A stretch of 64,000 nucleotides of DNA, from the NCBI RefSeq assembly GCF_012911895.1, contig NZ_JAAXCV010000026.1, positions 2,501 through 66,500 on the forward strand, in the 5' to 3' direction. The notes under the pieces were generated by a model, which ran no database searches, was not told where the DNA came from, and worked only from the letters and a program-made list of their open reading frames with translations. The stretch comes from Bacillus sp. RO3 (GTDB taxonomy: Bacteria > Bacillota > Bacilli > Bacillales > Bacillaceae_B). This document shows, piece by piece, positions 57,195-64,000 of this stretch (position 1 is the stretch's first letter; each line of letters starts with the position of its first letter). Both the position numbers and the translations under genes were made by a program.

Positions 57195-58700
57195 TTACCT
57201 TACACCCACTTCTGAATCTTTTTCTTCCTTTTCCTTCGATGCGGCCACTTCGTGGTTGGCAGACTCAGATATGGCTGGCTGATAAGGTCTCTCCTGACTT
57301 CTGTTTGCGTAGGATTTCAGCAGTTCCCCAACGTCGATTCCTGTCATCTCCCGTAACGGCTCCTGCATGTCCAGCATCGTTCTAGTGATGCTCTTTCCAA
57401 AGGAAGGCACTCCCTGGCCATTGCCGGAATCGATGATCTTAACAGAGTCAATATTGTTAAGAGGCTGAGCGATCTTCTCTGCGAAGACTGGCAGCATTTC
57501 GATGAGTTTCTCCGTAATGATGACATCTCCATGCTTCTCCATTGCTTCTGCAAGGAGCTTTCGAGCTTCAGCTTCCGCTTTACCGCGTTCACGGATTACA
57601 TCCGCTTCTGCAGAACCTTCTTCCCTGCGGATCTTGGCTTTTGCTTCCCCGTCGATTTCAGCCTTTCGTGCTTCGGCTTCCGCTTTTCTGGTCGTTTCGT
57701 AGTATTCAGCATCGGCTTTCGTTTTACGCACCTTGGATTCTTCCGCCTCCAGCTTAACGGCACGCTCACGCTCCAGGAATTGAAGAGTCAGCTCTTCTTC
57801 TTTCACTTCCTTGGCAAGTTTGGCTCGCTCAAGCTCATAGGACTGCTCGGATTTGGCTCTTGCTCTCTCCGTCTCTTCTTTGAATGATGCGTCTTTGATG
57901 TCCTTCTCTTTCTTTGATTCGGCAATCGTGATCTGACGCTTGTATTCCTCTTCTTTCGCTTCCTGATCCGTTTGGGCACGGTGAATCCGTGTTTCACGCT
58001 CCGTGTTCGCTTCAGCGATTTCAGCTTGCTTGCGAACCTCCGCGATTCGGGGACGGCCAAGATTTTTTAAGTATCCATTTTCTTCGTCTGCATCCCTGAT
58101 ATCCGTTAAGCCCAGTGACGTAATTTTGAATCCCATGAGATCCAGCTGCTTCTGGGCGATTTCAGATACATCGGCATTGAATTTCTCACGGTTACTGTTG
58201 ATGTCTTCTACTGTCATCTTTGAAAGAATCGCACGAAGATTACTTCCCAGTACTTCAATGATTTCATCTTCAATTTCTTTTTGATCTTTACCTAAGAACT
58301 GCTCTGCGTAATTGGCGATCCCGTTCAGCGTATCGGCGACCTTCACCATGGCCACGGCATCTGCAACGATGGGTACTCCGCCATTCGTGTACACTCTCGG
58401 TGTCGATAATTTCAATTGAAATGATGTTAAATTAACCGGAGTGGAGGTTTGGAAACGTCGTAACCGGTATCCCCCACCACGGATGATTTTCATGGAACGG
58501 CCTTCCTGGTCCGTAAATATGTTCGTTTCCTTTTCAGGATCACCGAGTTTCGGCCCTGTGATGATCAGTGCCTGGTTAGATCTCGCCGTTCGATAGCGGA
58601 ACCTCATCCAGAAGTAATACGCGACCCCTACAATAGCTGCAATGACCAGAACAGGAATCAGGAAAACGAAAAAACCAATCAATCCTATTGAACCTAGCAT
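57195..58700 (-). CDS. floT: Flotillin-like protein (FloT/YuaG)
   Basis: Flotillins scaffold functional membrane microdomains. The 501-residue protein has an N-terminal membrane hairpin/helix (GFFVFLIPVLVIAAIVGVAYYFW), an SPFH domain (about 40-200) and a long coiled coil rich in EAE/KAEAEARK repeats (about 200-390). GAGAGGGG precedes ATG 58700. In B. subtilis yuaG follows an NfeD gene, yuaF; here no NfeD partner adjoins. A sigma-W-type promoter lies upstream. Confidence 0.92.
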   Translation of the reverse strand: MLGSIGLIGFFVFLIPVLVIAAIVGVAYYFWMRFRYRTARSNQALIITGPKLGDPEKETNIFTDQEGRSMKIIRGGGYRLRRFQTSTPVNLTSFQLKLSTPRVYTNGGVPIVADAVAMVKVADTLNGIANYAEQFLGKDQKEIEDEIIEVLGSNLRAILSKMTVEDINSNREKFNADVSEIAQKQLDLMGFKITSLGLTDIRDADEENGYLKNLGRPRIAEVRKQAEIAEANTERETRIHRAQTDQEAKEEEYKRQITIAESKKEKDIKDASFKEETERARAKSEQSYELERAKLAKEVKEEELTLQFLERERAVKLEAEESKVRKTKADAEYYETTRKAEAEARKAEIDGEAKAKIRREEGSAEADVIRERGKAEAEARKLLAEAMEKHGDVIITEKLIEMLPVFAEKIAQPLNNIDSVKIIDSGNGQGVPSFGKSITRTMLDMQEPLREMTGIDVGELLKSYANRSQERPYQPAISESANHEVAASKEKEEKDSEVGVR

Positions 58701-58782
58701 TCTTACAACCCCTCTCAACAGTTTGTTAAATCAGCAAGGTGTCTGATTTAATTTTTATATAAGTGCTTGCTACACTAATATA

Positions 58783-58809
58783 TACGGAACAAAAGATAGA
58801 AAAGTTTCA
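58783..58809 (-). promoter_or_regulatory. Sigma-W-type promoter of the flotillin gene
   Basis: Minus strand: TGAAAC (58804-58809), 17 bases, CGTA (58783-58786). The consensus is TGAAAC-N16-17-CGTA, a full match, and B. subtilis yuaFGI is sigma-W-dependent. Confidence 0.85.
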
Positions 58810-58840
58810 ATTATTTAGGTGAATCTCTTCATTACCAATA

Positions 58841-58871
58841 AAAAAAGCCCGAACCCGTCAAAGGTCCAAGC
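58841..58871 (-). terminator. Terminator after the DUF1761 gene
   Basis: Minus strand: GCTTGGACC pairs with GGTTCGGGC using three G-U pairs, followed by TTTTTTTATT. Confidence 0.72.
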
Positions 58872-58878
58872 ATATTGA

Positions 58879-59247
58879 TTATACTAGCGAGCCGTGTATT
58901 GCCCCAAGTACGGTAAAAATGACGAGATGATCCCCAACGGCGATAAGAAACATACGATTTGAAATGAGTCCAAATAAAGTATTTTTCAAATAAACGATGG
59001 AAATAAGGATCCCAATGATTCCACCAACCATGGCTCCTTCTGCTAATCCGGCTGCACCTGTCGATTGTACGAGGAGCCCGATCAGAAATGAGCTGATGAA
59101 TGCTACTATCACAGCCACTATATATTTAATCGGTCCAGAACGGTCCTGCCCTTTCTTCCCTAGTAGGATCGAATAATAGATTCCTCCGTATACCATATAC
59201 ACCACAGCACCCACTAAAAGTGCGGGCAAATTCACTTCCAATGCCAT
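58879..59247 (-). CDS. DUF1761-like small membrane protein
   Basis: The 122-residue protein has four helices (LPALLVGAVVYMVYGGIYYSIL; IKYIVAVIVAFISSFLIGLLV; GAMVGGIIGILISIVYL; FLIAVGDHLVIFTVLGAIHG), matching the DUF1761 layout. GGAGGA lies six bases before ATG 59247, and the gene starts 13 bases past the AraC-type regulator's stop, so they form an operon. Function unknown. Confidence 0.78.
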   Translation of the reverse strand: MALEVNLPALLVGAVVYMVYGGIYYSILLGKKGQDRSGPIKYIVAVIVAFISSFLIGLLVQSTGAAGLAEGAMVGGIIGILISIVYLKNTLFGLISNRMFLIAVGDHLVIFTVLGAIHGSLV

Positions 59248-59260
59248 ATCCATTCCTCCA

Positions 59261-60196
59261 TTAGTTCGGTTCAATGGCTAAAGCGATCGCTTTAATCCTA
59301 CATTCAATGTCGAGAGTTCCTTTTGGTATGTAAAATTCTATGAGCTCCACCGGATTCCCGAGATATCTGTAACCACTTTGGGGAAGCCAGTAGCTGTATA
59401 GCTCTGAATAGCACTCTATGAGCTTCCCCCTTTCCCGGTAATCGACTGATTCATCGAATTCATAGACCACATGCTTGCCACCACGGAAATAGTGTACAGG
59501 TTCGCCTTCTTCTAAGTTCCCCGGTTCACTAACTGCCATTCGACATTCATACCTGCTCTTTTCAGGCGGGGTAATATAAGGATTACTCTTTGGTACTCCG
59601 AATATCAAAGGACTTTCCTCTATCAAATTTCTTGCATTTCCGAAGCGGTAAAGGTCCTGCCACGTTCCCGGGATCCCTTCCACATAAGAACCTGTATGAT
59701 ATCGGTCGACGGTAGGGTAGTCTTTAAAGTAAGCGATTTTCACTTTGGTTAAATCCAGCCATTTAAATTCATTATAGGATGCTTCCTCATGGAATTCTTT
59801 CACTTTTGTGCTGAAAGGTTTAGATTTCTTGCGGTTTTGATATTCCCTGGGAAAGCGTTCTAAATAAGCCCCCTCCCGCCAGCTTTTAGGGCTGGTCTTG
59901 AAATAGGCGTTAAATGAATAGGTGAAATAAGATAAAGTGGAATAACCACATCTGGCAGCTATTTCGGTTACAGGAAGATGCGGCTCATAAATCAGCATAT
60001 GTGCAGCCTGTTCCAGGCGGAGTCTCTTCACATATGCTGCCGGTGTCTCTCCTATCTGCCCTTTAAACAAACGTTGAAAATGGTACGGAGAGTATGTGGA
60101 AACGTTCGCTAACCGATCTAATGATAGATCTTCGTTAAGATGTTGGTCTATGTAATGGATGACTTTATTGATTTGTCTGTGTTGATCATTATGCAT
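59261..60196 (-). CDS. AraC-family regulator with GyrI-like effector domain
   Basis: The 311-residue protein has two helix-turn-helix motifs (LSLDRLANVSTYSPYHFQRLFKGQIGETPAAYVKRLRLEQAA; LPVTEIAARCGYSTLSYFTYSFNAYFKTSPKSWR) and a C-terminal GyrI-like/Rob-type domain (about 155-311) that may bind small hydrophobic ligands. TGGAG precedes ATG 60196. It probably controls its own operon with the DUF1761 gene. Confidence 0.85.
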   Translation of the reverse strand: MHNDQHRQINKVIHYIDQHLNEDLSLDRLANVSTYSPYHFQRLFKGQIGETPAAYVKRLRLEQAAHMLIYEPHLPVTEIAARCGYSTLSYFTYSFNAYFKTSPKSWREGAYLERFPREYQNRKKSKPFSTKVKEFHEEASYNEFKWLDLTKVKIAYFKDYPTVDRYHTGSYVEGIPGTWQDLYRFGNARNLIEESPLIFGVPKSNPYITPPEKSRYECRMAVSEPGNLEEGEPVHYFRGGKHVVYEFDESVDYRERGKLIECYSELYSYWLPQSGYRYLGNPVELIEFYIPKGTLDIECRIKAIALAIEPN

Positions 60197-60218
60197 TATT
60201 TCCACGCTCCAGATGCTT

Positions 60219-60473
60219 TTATTTCCACCTTTCAAGTTTGTGGATATTTCTTACAAACATACCTGATAGAAATGCCGGGACTCCTATTTCAATGCATTTA
60301 TCTTTTACAAACACTTTCATTTCATCCACTGTTATCTGTTGTTGAGTGAATTCTCCTTCTCGGAAACAGTGCCTGCAATACATTGGACTGATATCCAAGT
60401 TCCTTTCAGTTCCCCGATCCTCCACTTTCTTTAAGGGCATCCCGCAGCTTTGACATTTTTTGTATGGTTTCAA
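60219..60473 (-). CDS. Zinc-ribbon domain protein
   Basis: The 84-residue protein has two CxxC pairs (KCQSCGMPL and YCRHCFREGEF) typical of the zinc ribbon family PF12674, and a helical C-terminal tail. TTG start after GGAGG at nine bases. It is 22 bases upstream of the AraC-type gene, so all three are likely co-transcribed. Function unknown. Confidence 0.8.
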   Translation of the reverse strand: MKPYKKCQSCGMPLKKVEDRGTERNLDISPMYCRHCFREGEFTQQQITVDEMKVFVKDKCIEIGVPAFLSGMFVRNIHKLERWK

Positions 60474-60571
60474 ATGAGCCTGCCTCCTTTTTGCTTCATT
60501 TTACCATAACGGTGAAGTCCGATTGGAAAATCTATGATAAAATAGCAGTGTTCACAATTTAATCATTGCTC

Positions 60572-60727
60572 ACTGGTGAAGATGATTTCTAATCATTTTC
60601 TTAAAAGGGAAGCTGGTGAAAATCCAGCGCGGTCCCGCCACTGTAAAGCGGAGATATCATATAAATCCACTGTTTCAAAACGGGAAGGAGTATGCTATCG
60701 GTGAAGCTGAGCCAGGAGACCTGCCAA
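60572..60727 (+). promoter_or_regulatory. Cobalamin riboswitch
   Basis: The B12-box sequence is clear: GGGAAGCTGGTGAAAATCC, GCGCGGTCCCGCCACTGTA, CCACTGTTTC, ACGGGAAGG and GAGCCAGGAGACCTGCC occur in order and at the usual spacing. The 5' end is approximate (pairing not traced). It is the only B12-related regulatory element in the window. The 424-base gap between the zinc-ribbon gene and the thioesterase gene is accounted for by this element, a 16-codon ORF and a terminator. Confidence 0.95.
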
Positions 60728-60778
60728 GTTGAGAAGAACACATAAGTTCCTACGGGAGATAGGAGGGTGTTACGCTAC

Positions 60779-60829
60779 ATGAGGAATCAATCGAGTGATC
60801 ACACGATTCTGGACGTTCGCATGGAATAG
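60779..60829 (+). CDS. Possible 16-residue leader peptide
   Basis: ATG 60779 is preceded by AGGAGGG with 11 bases between; the peptide is MRNQSSDHTILDVRME and the TAG sits two bases before the terminator stem. It may be a leader peptide, a decayed gene end or chance. No family is recognisable. Confidence 0.35.
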   Translation: MRNQSSDHTILDVRME

Positions 60830-60830
60830 C

Positions 60831-60866
60831 CGCATCTTCTTTTTCAAATTGGAAGATGCTTTTTTA
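60831..60866 (+). terminator. Terminator between the cobalamin riboswitch and the thioesterase gene
   Basis: GCATCTTC (60832-60839) pairs with GAAGATGC (60852-60859), then TTTTTT. It is 32 bases before the thioesterase start codon, which is the expected place for a riboswitch-controlled intrinsic terminator. Confidence 0.85.
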
Positions 60867-60897
60867 ATTTCAAATTACACGTTCGGGAGATGAGAAA

Positions 60898-61371
60898 ATG
60901 GAACAAGCCTATTCAGTAGAGCGTTCAAGAACCATACAAACCAAATTGGTGCTGCCGCCTGATACCAATCATATGCAAACCATCTTTGGAGGGAAGGTGC
61001 TCTCCTATATCGACGAGATAGCGGCATTATCCGCCATGAAGCACTCAAGCTCTGTCGTTGTGACAGCTTCTATAGACTCAGTCGACTTTTTATCATCTGC
61101 CACAGTGGGTGATGCCTTAAGCCTTGAAGCGTATGTCACTTCAACGGGAAGAACATCCATGGAGGTCTACGTAAAGGTATTTTCAACAAATCTCGTGACA
61201 AGTGAGAAAACATTAACTACCGAGTCCTTTTTGACGATGGTTGCCGTGGATGATAACGGGAAGCCGAAGCCGGTACCAAAGGTCATTCCTCATTCAGAAG
61301 AAGAGACAAGACTGTTCAAGACTGCCCCGCTACGGAAAGAGCACAGGAAGAATCGGGCACTCATCCTTTAA
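60898..61371 (+). CDS. Acyl-CoA thioesterase, hotdog fold (YciA/YkhA type)
   Basis: The 157-residue single-hotdog enzyme hydrolyses acyl-CoA. The family signature is DTNHMQTIFGGKVLSYIDEIAAL, with the catalytic Asp in YIDEIA and VVTASIDSVDFLSS. GGGAGATGAG precedes the ATG. It lies 32 bases past the riboswitch terminator with no room for a separate promoter between them, so it seems to be the regulated gene. Thioesterases are not part of known B12 metabolism, which makes the pairing odd. Confidence 0.88.
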   Translation: MEQAYSVERSRTIQTKLVLPPDTNHMQTIFGGKVLSYIDEIAALSAMKHSSSVVVTASIDSVDFLSSATVGDALSLEAYVTSTGRTSMEVYVKVFSTNLVTSEKTLTTESFLTMVAVDDNGKPKPVPKVIPHSEEETRLFKTAPLRKEHRKNRALIL

Positions 61372-61378
61372 TCACAAA

Positions 61379-61416
61379 CAAACACTCAGTGATTCTCACA
61401 TCTCTGAGTGTTTTTT
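61379..61416. terminator. Terminator after the thioesterase gene
   Basis: AACACTCAG and CTGAGTGTT pair around 14 bases, then TTTTT. Confidence 0.82.
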
Positions 61417-61439
61417 CTAGCTTTCGTTTCCTGCCGTCT

Positions 61440-62459
61440 TCAGCCTTTCATCTGCTCATGTTTCAATGTAAATTGATCATTTGAAGAAACGACAGAACCA
61501 TCTTGGTTTGATTCTTCAGCTTTTTTCTTCACTTCAGCCCCTTCCCCCTCAATCAATGCACTCCTTAATATGCTGCTGATAGAATTCACACATAGAATCA
61601 GGACGGCGAATAAAGAGAGCGGAACGACAACAAGCATGGGGCGTAGAAAAATCTGCTGAATATTGATGGCAACCGTAGCAGCCCATTCATTTGTTTCAGA
61701 AAAATAGACCGGAATGCTTTCCATGATGCCAAAGTTGGCAATTTTCAAGCCGCCAAGACACATATGAAGGACGCCCAGCTGAATGAGCAGAGCCAGTGTC
61801 TGGGATACCTGTTCTGAAAACAGGACAATGGAGTGTCTTCTGAACTGAGGAAGCAGATGCTGTTTGAATAGATGAAACTTTCCCGCTCCCATCGTCTTCG
61901 ACACCTGGATAAATTCGCTCTTCATAAAGAGCTTCATCTCTTCTCCTAAGTAAATTCCTAGAGATGGGAGGGTAACAGCGGCAATCGCAATCACCTGAAT
62001 AAAGAAATATCGATTCGAAGGAAGCACCCCGGTCTGAAAGGCTCCTTCCAGGGGAATCAGCAATGCATACACGATGATGACAAGGGGAATGTATTGAAAA
62101 GACTCCCCCATCCCTTTCATGAATCTTCCTGCCAAACGTGGGAGGAATGTATACATAACAGCAAAGAAAAAACCTAACACCATTCGCAATAGAGCGATTG
62201 CCAGTGCTGCAAATATGGTATACTTCGCTCCTGTTAATAGTAAAAGAAAGAAGTTCCTTCCCAGTTTATCACTTCCTAAAGGAGGCATCTCGCCCGGGGT
62301 GAATGGCGGAGCAGCTATCACCCTGCCATTTTCATCTGATAGATAATTCACTGCTTCGTCATAATCAGGGTTCAGAACGGGCACCAGAAAGCCGGCTACA
62401 ATGAATAGAATTATAACCAGGATGGGAAGGGCCATACGTTTGGCCATCCAGCTATTCAT
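61440..62459 (-). CDS. ABC transporter permease, DppC/OppC-like
   Basis: The 339-residue permease has about six helices and the PLGSDKLGRNFFLLLLTGAKYT motif typical of OppC-type proteins; the EAA loop is SEFIQVSKTMGAGKFHLFKQHLLPQ. ATG at 62459 follows GGAGGGG and overlaps the preceding permease gene by eight bases. No ATPase or binding-protein gene adjoins within the window. The C terminus is a longer charged tail than in AppC. Confidence 0.82.
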   Translation of the reverse strand: MNSWMAKRMALPILVIILFIVAGFLVPVLNPDYDEAVNYLSDENGRVIAAPPFTPGEMPPLGSDKLGRNFFLLLLTGAKYTIFAALAIALLRMVLGFFFAVMYTFLPRLAGRFMKGMGESFQYIPLVIIVYALLIPLEGAFQTGVLPSNRYFFIQVIAIAAVTLPSLGIYLGEEMKLFMKSEFIQVSKTMGAGKFHLFKQHLLPQFRRHSIVLFSEQVSQTLALLIQLGVLHMCLGGLKIANFGIMESIPVYFSETNEWAATVAINIQQIFLRPMLVVVPLSLFAVLILCVNSISSILRSALIEGEGAEVKKKAEESNQDGSVVSSNDQFTLKHEQMKG

Positions 62460-63336
62460 GCTGCTCCCCTCCATTCAACCATTTAGATAGAATCATAGAT
62501 CCTAACGTGAAGACGATAAAGAACGGGATAAAAATGAGAAGCATCCCAAGAAAGAAAGCGGCCGGCGAATTCGTGGCCGTACGTAGTAATGTTTGCATGA
62601 ATCCATTGATGTTAAAGAGAAGTTCAATGATTAATAGGTTTGAAAGCATGAGTAAAAAGATAGGCTTCAAATGAAAGAAGAAATGAACCCAGACATTACG
62701 GAACAGATGATGCCAGACCGTATAGGACTTCCTGAAGCCCTTTGAATAGGAAAACTCGACATACGGCTTCGTTTCCTCTTCTTTTAGTTGAAAGAGGAAT
62801 TGTTTTAATAAGAAGACTACTGGTAATACCGATAAACATAGTATAGGCAATATGTAAATCCGTTCTTCCCCTAGTGCATAAATATCAAATACTAACAGAC
62901 CTGTCTCTTTAAATAACCATATAATGAAAAGCTGGAATAAAACGACGATAAAGACATCTGGTAACGCATCCAATACATTGACGATTCTGGAAGAGAAGCG
63001 ATAGGCGTTCCTGGGCAGCAGCATAAGAGTATAGCTCAGGATAACCGCCATAAGAATCGCCAATAAGAATGAACTGAATAATAGTAGAAAGGAGTAGGAA
63101 TATGTACTGGCAAAGACCTCTGAAATGGGATATTGCTTATTTCCCTCTCCCCAGTAAATTTGTATGAACGATGGATTCATGATTTCCGTTAAAGTCTGGT
63201 CCAGGCGCTCAAGATAGCCAGCCACATTAATCAGTAGTTCAGTATCATATGCTAAGAGCGAACCGATTCCACTGAGGAAATACAACCCTAAAACGACAAC
63301 AAAAAAATGAAAGGGAATTTCAAGCACCCTTTTCAT
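62452..63336 (-). CDS. ABC transporter permease, OppB-like
   Basis: The 294-residue permease has about six helices and a degenerate EAA loop (YVEFSYSKGFRKSYTVWHHLFRNVWVHFF). It lacks the usual GDP signature after the first helix, where AppB has RAIPGDPA. AGGAGGG precedes the ATG. It pairs with the next permease in an operon; the substrate is unknown, possibly peptide or metal chelate. Confidence 0.78.
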   Translation of the reverse strand: MKRVLEIPFHFFVVVLGLYFLSGIGSLLAYDTELLINVAGYLERLDQTLTEIMNPSFIQIYWGEGNKQYPISEVFASTYSYSFLLLFSSFLLAILMAVILSYTLMLLPRNAYRFSSRIVNVLDALPDVFIVVLFQLFIIWLFKETGLLVFDIYALGEERIYILPILCLSVLPVVFLLKQFLFQLKEEETKPYVEFSYSKGFRKSYTVWHHLFRNVWVHFFFHLKPIFLLMLSNLLIIELLFNINGFMQTLLRTATNSPAAFFLGMLLIFIPFFIVFTLGSMILSKWLNGGEQHE

Positions 63337-63504
63337 AGTATCCCTCCTGATTTTTTACCAATTAAATACATTTTTCTAGATTAATGTTACAGTAATGTAA
63401 TATAATTGTAAACACTCGTTTCTACTTTGAAGACACTATCCAAATAGGTTTCATACCCAAACTGAACTGCCAATAAGAATACAGCAGAAAGATGTGTGAT
63501 AAAG

Positions 63505-64000
63505 ATGAAAAAGAATTTTGTATTACTGGATCTGTTGATCTATGCTGCTCTTCCCCTCTTTGTTTGGAACATCATGAGAGATTACATAGGAGATTATTAT
63601 GCCATGCTCCTTTCTTCAGTACCAGGTATCATTTATACCATCTACCGGTTTATTGAAATGAAGAAAATAAATACGTTCGGTTTATTCATTTTAGTCACTT
63701 TGGTGTCCAGCACTCTCATAGAGATATTGGCCGGTTCATCACTCCAGCTCCTGTGGAATCAAGTATACTATGCGGCTGGTTTGAGTTTCTTTTTCCTCCT
63801 CACCATGGTGTTCCGAAAGCCGATCTCCCTTTTCTTTGGACTAGATTTTGCAGAACTACAAGGATACGACCGTACCTTTAGTAAACACCTCTATTACAAG
63901 AAGCCCATTTTTATGATCTTTCAGTTGATCACTCTATGTTTTGCCTTAAGAAGTGGAATTCTTGCAATGGTCAAGGCATGGCTTATTAAGGAGTACGGTG
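63505..64000 (+). CDS. VC0807-family membrane protein, N-terminal part
   Basis: The frame is open from ATG 63505 to the window end (165 codons, no stop), so the gene is truncated by the window, not broken. It has about five helices (LLDLLIYAALPLFVWNIM; YYAMLLSSVPGIIYTIYRF; FGLFILVTLVSSTLIEIL), matching the VC0807 family of unknown function. The ribosome site is weak. The 168-base gap before it is AT-rich with a TATAAT at about 63402. Confidence 0.75.
   Translation, partial: MKKNFVLLDLLIYAALPLFVWNIMRDYIGDYYAMLLSSVPGIIYTIYRFIEMKKINTFGLFILVTLVSSTLIEILAGSSLQLLWNQVYYAAGLSFFFLLTMVFRKPISLFFGLDFAELQGYDRTFSKHLYYKKPIFMIFQLITLCFALRSGILAMVKAWLIKEYG

Noticed and set aside
60572..60727. A T-box or S-box leader
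   Set aside because: The B12-box sequence and GCCACTG core identify a cobalamin riboswitch; there is no AGGGTGG T-box sequence.
60734..60748. LexA-like GAAC...GTTC pair after the cobalamin aptamer
   Set aside because: The halves are six bases apart instead of four, so it does not fit the Bacillus LexA box.

Overview
The window is low-to-mid GC, endospore-forming Bacillaceae chromosome (Bacillus/Rossellomorea-like; the genus is inference). The evidence is gene order shared with Bacillus subtilis (ygxA-ygzB-perR ... bcp ... gsaB ... ygaD-ygaC-ygaB-sspE-fabL-yfhS-mutY-yfhP-yfhJ-sspK-yfhH-recX-yfhF-yfhE-yfhD), spore proteins SspE and SspK, AGGAGG-type ribosome binding sites, frequent TTG starts, and Bacillus-type operators (PerR, CtsR, Rex, Fur, sigma-B, sigma-W). 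I saw no rRNA, tRNA, CRISPR array, prophage, transposase or plasmid genes.

Layout. 1-9.6 kb: ygxA fragment, ygzB, autoregulated perR, a dehydrogenase-cobalamin adenosyltransferase pair, a bcp peroxiredoxin, a two-helix K+ channel, a three-gene ABC-2 exporter, gsaB (heme precursor synthesis) and an FUSC-like membrane protein. 9.6-15.4 kb: complete appDFABC oligopeptide importer, interrupted between appA and appB by a dispersed repeat. 15.7-28.4 kb: the conserved yga/yfh block, which also carries several palindromic repeats and a tandem array of the same ~120-bp repeat, and ends in a DoxX gene with two Rex-type operators. 28.7-35.6 kb: nucleotidyltransferase, VOC protein, ABC1/UbiB kinase, alkyltransferase-like protein, HAD phosphatase and CtsR-controlled clpE. 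36-46.9 kb: sigma-B-type katE, a yhbD-bactofilin operon with paired operators, a phosphodiesterase, UMF1 transporter, azoreductase, EamA transporter, a His/Gly/Tyr/Pro-rich small protein, a YjbE-type TerC protein and a DUF421 protein.

47-52 kb is an iron block: a ferredoxin-NADP reductase-like flavoprotein divergent from a siderophore ABC importer (ATPase, binding lipoprotein, two permeases), each flank with a Fur box. 52-55 kb holds an alpha/beta hydrolase and a two-gene surface module: a DUF4397 protein with an MPETG sorting signal, overlapping a class F-like sortase that itself has a lipoprotein signal. 55-64 kb holds a purine riboswitch (guanine-type C) in front of adenine deaminase, a sigma-W-type flotillin gene, an AraC operon, a cobalamin riboswitch with a terminator placed unexpectedly before an acyl-CoA thioesterase, two ABC permeases without partners, and a truncated VC0807-family gene.

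The features most worth following up are the two repeat families, the sortase-substrate module, the misplaced-looking cobalamin riboswitch, the yhbD operators and an unidentified structured element near 54.95-55.02 kb.
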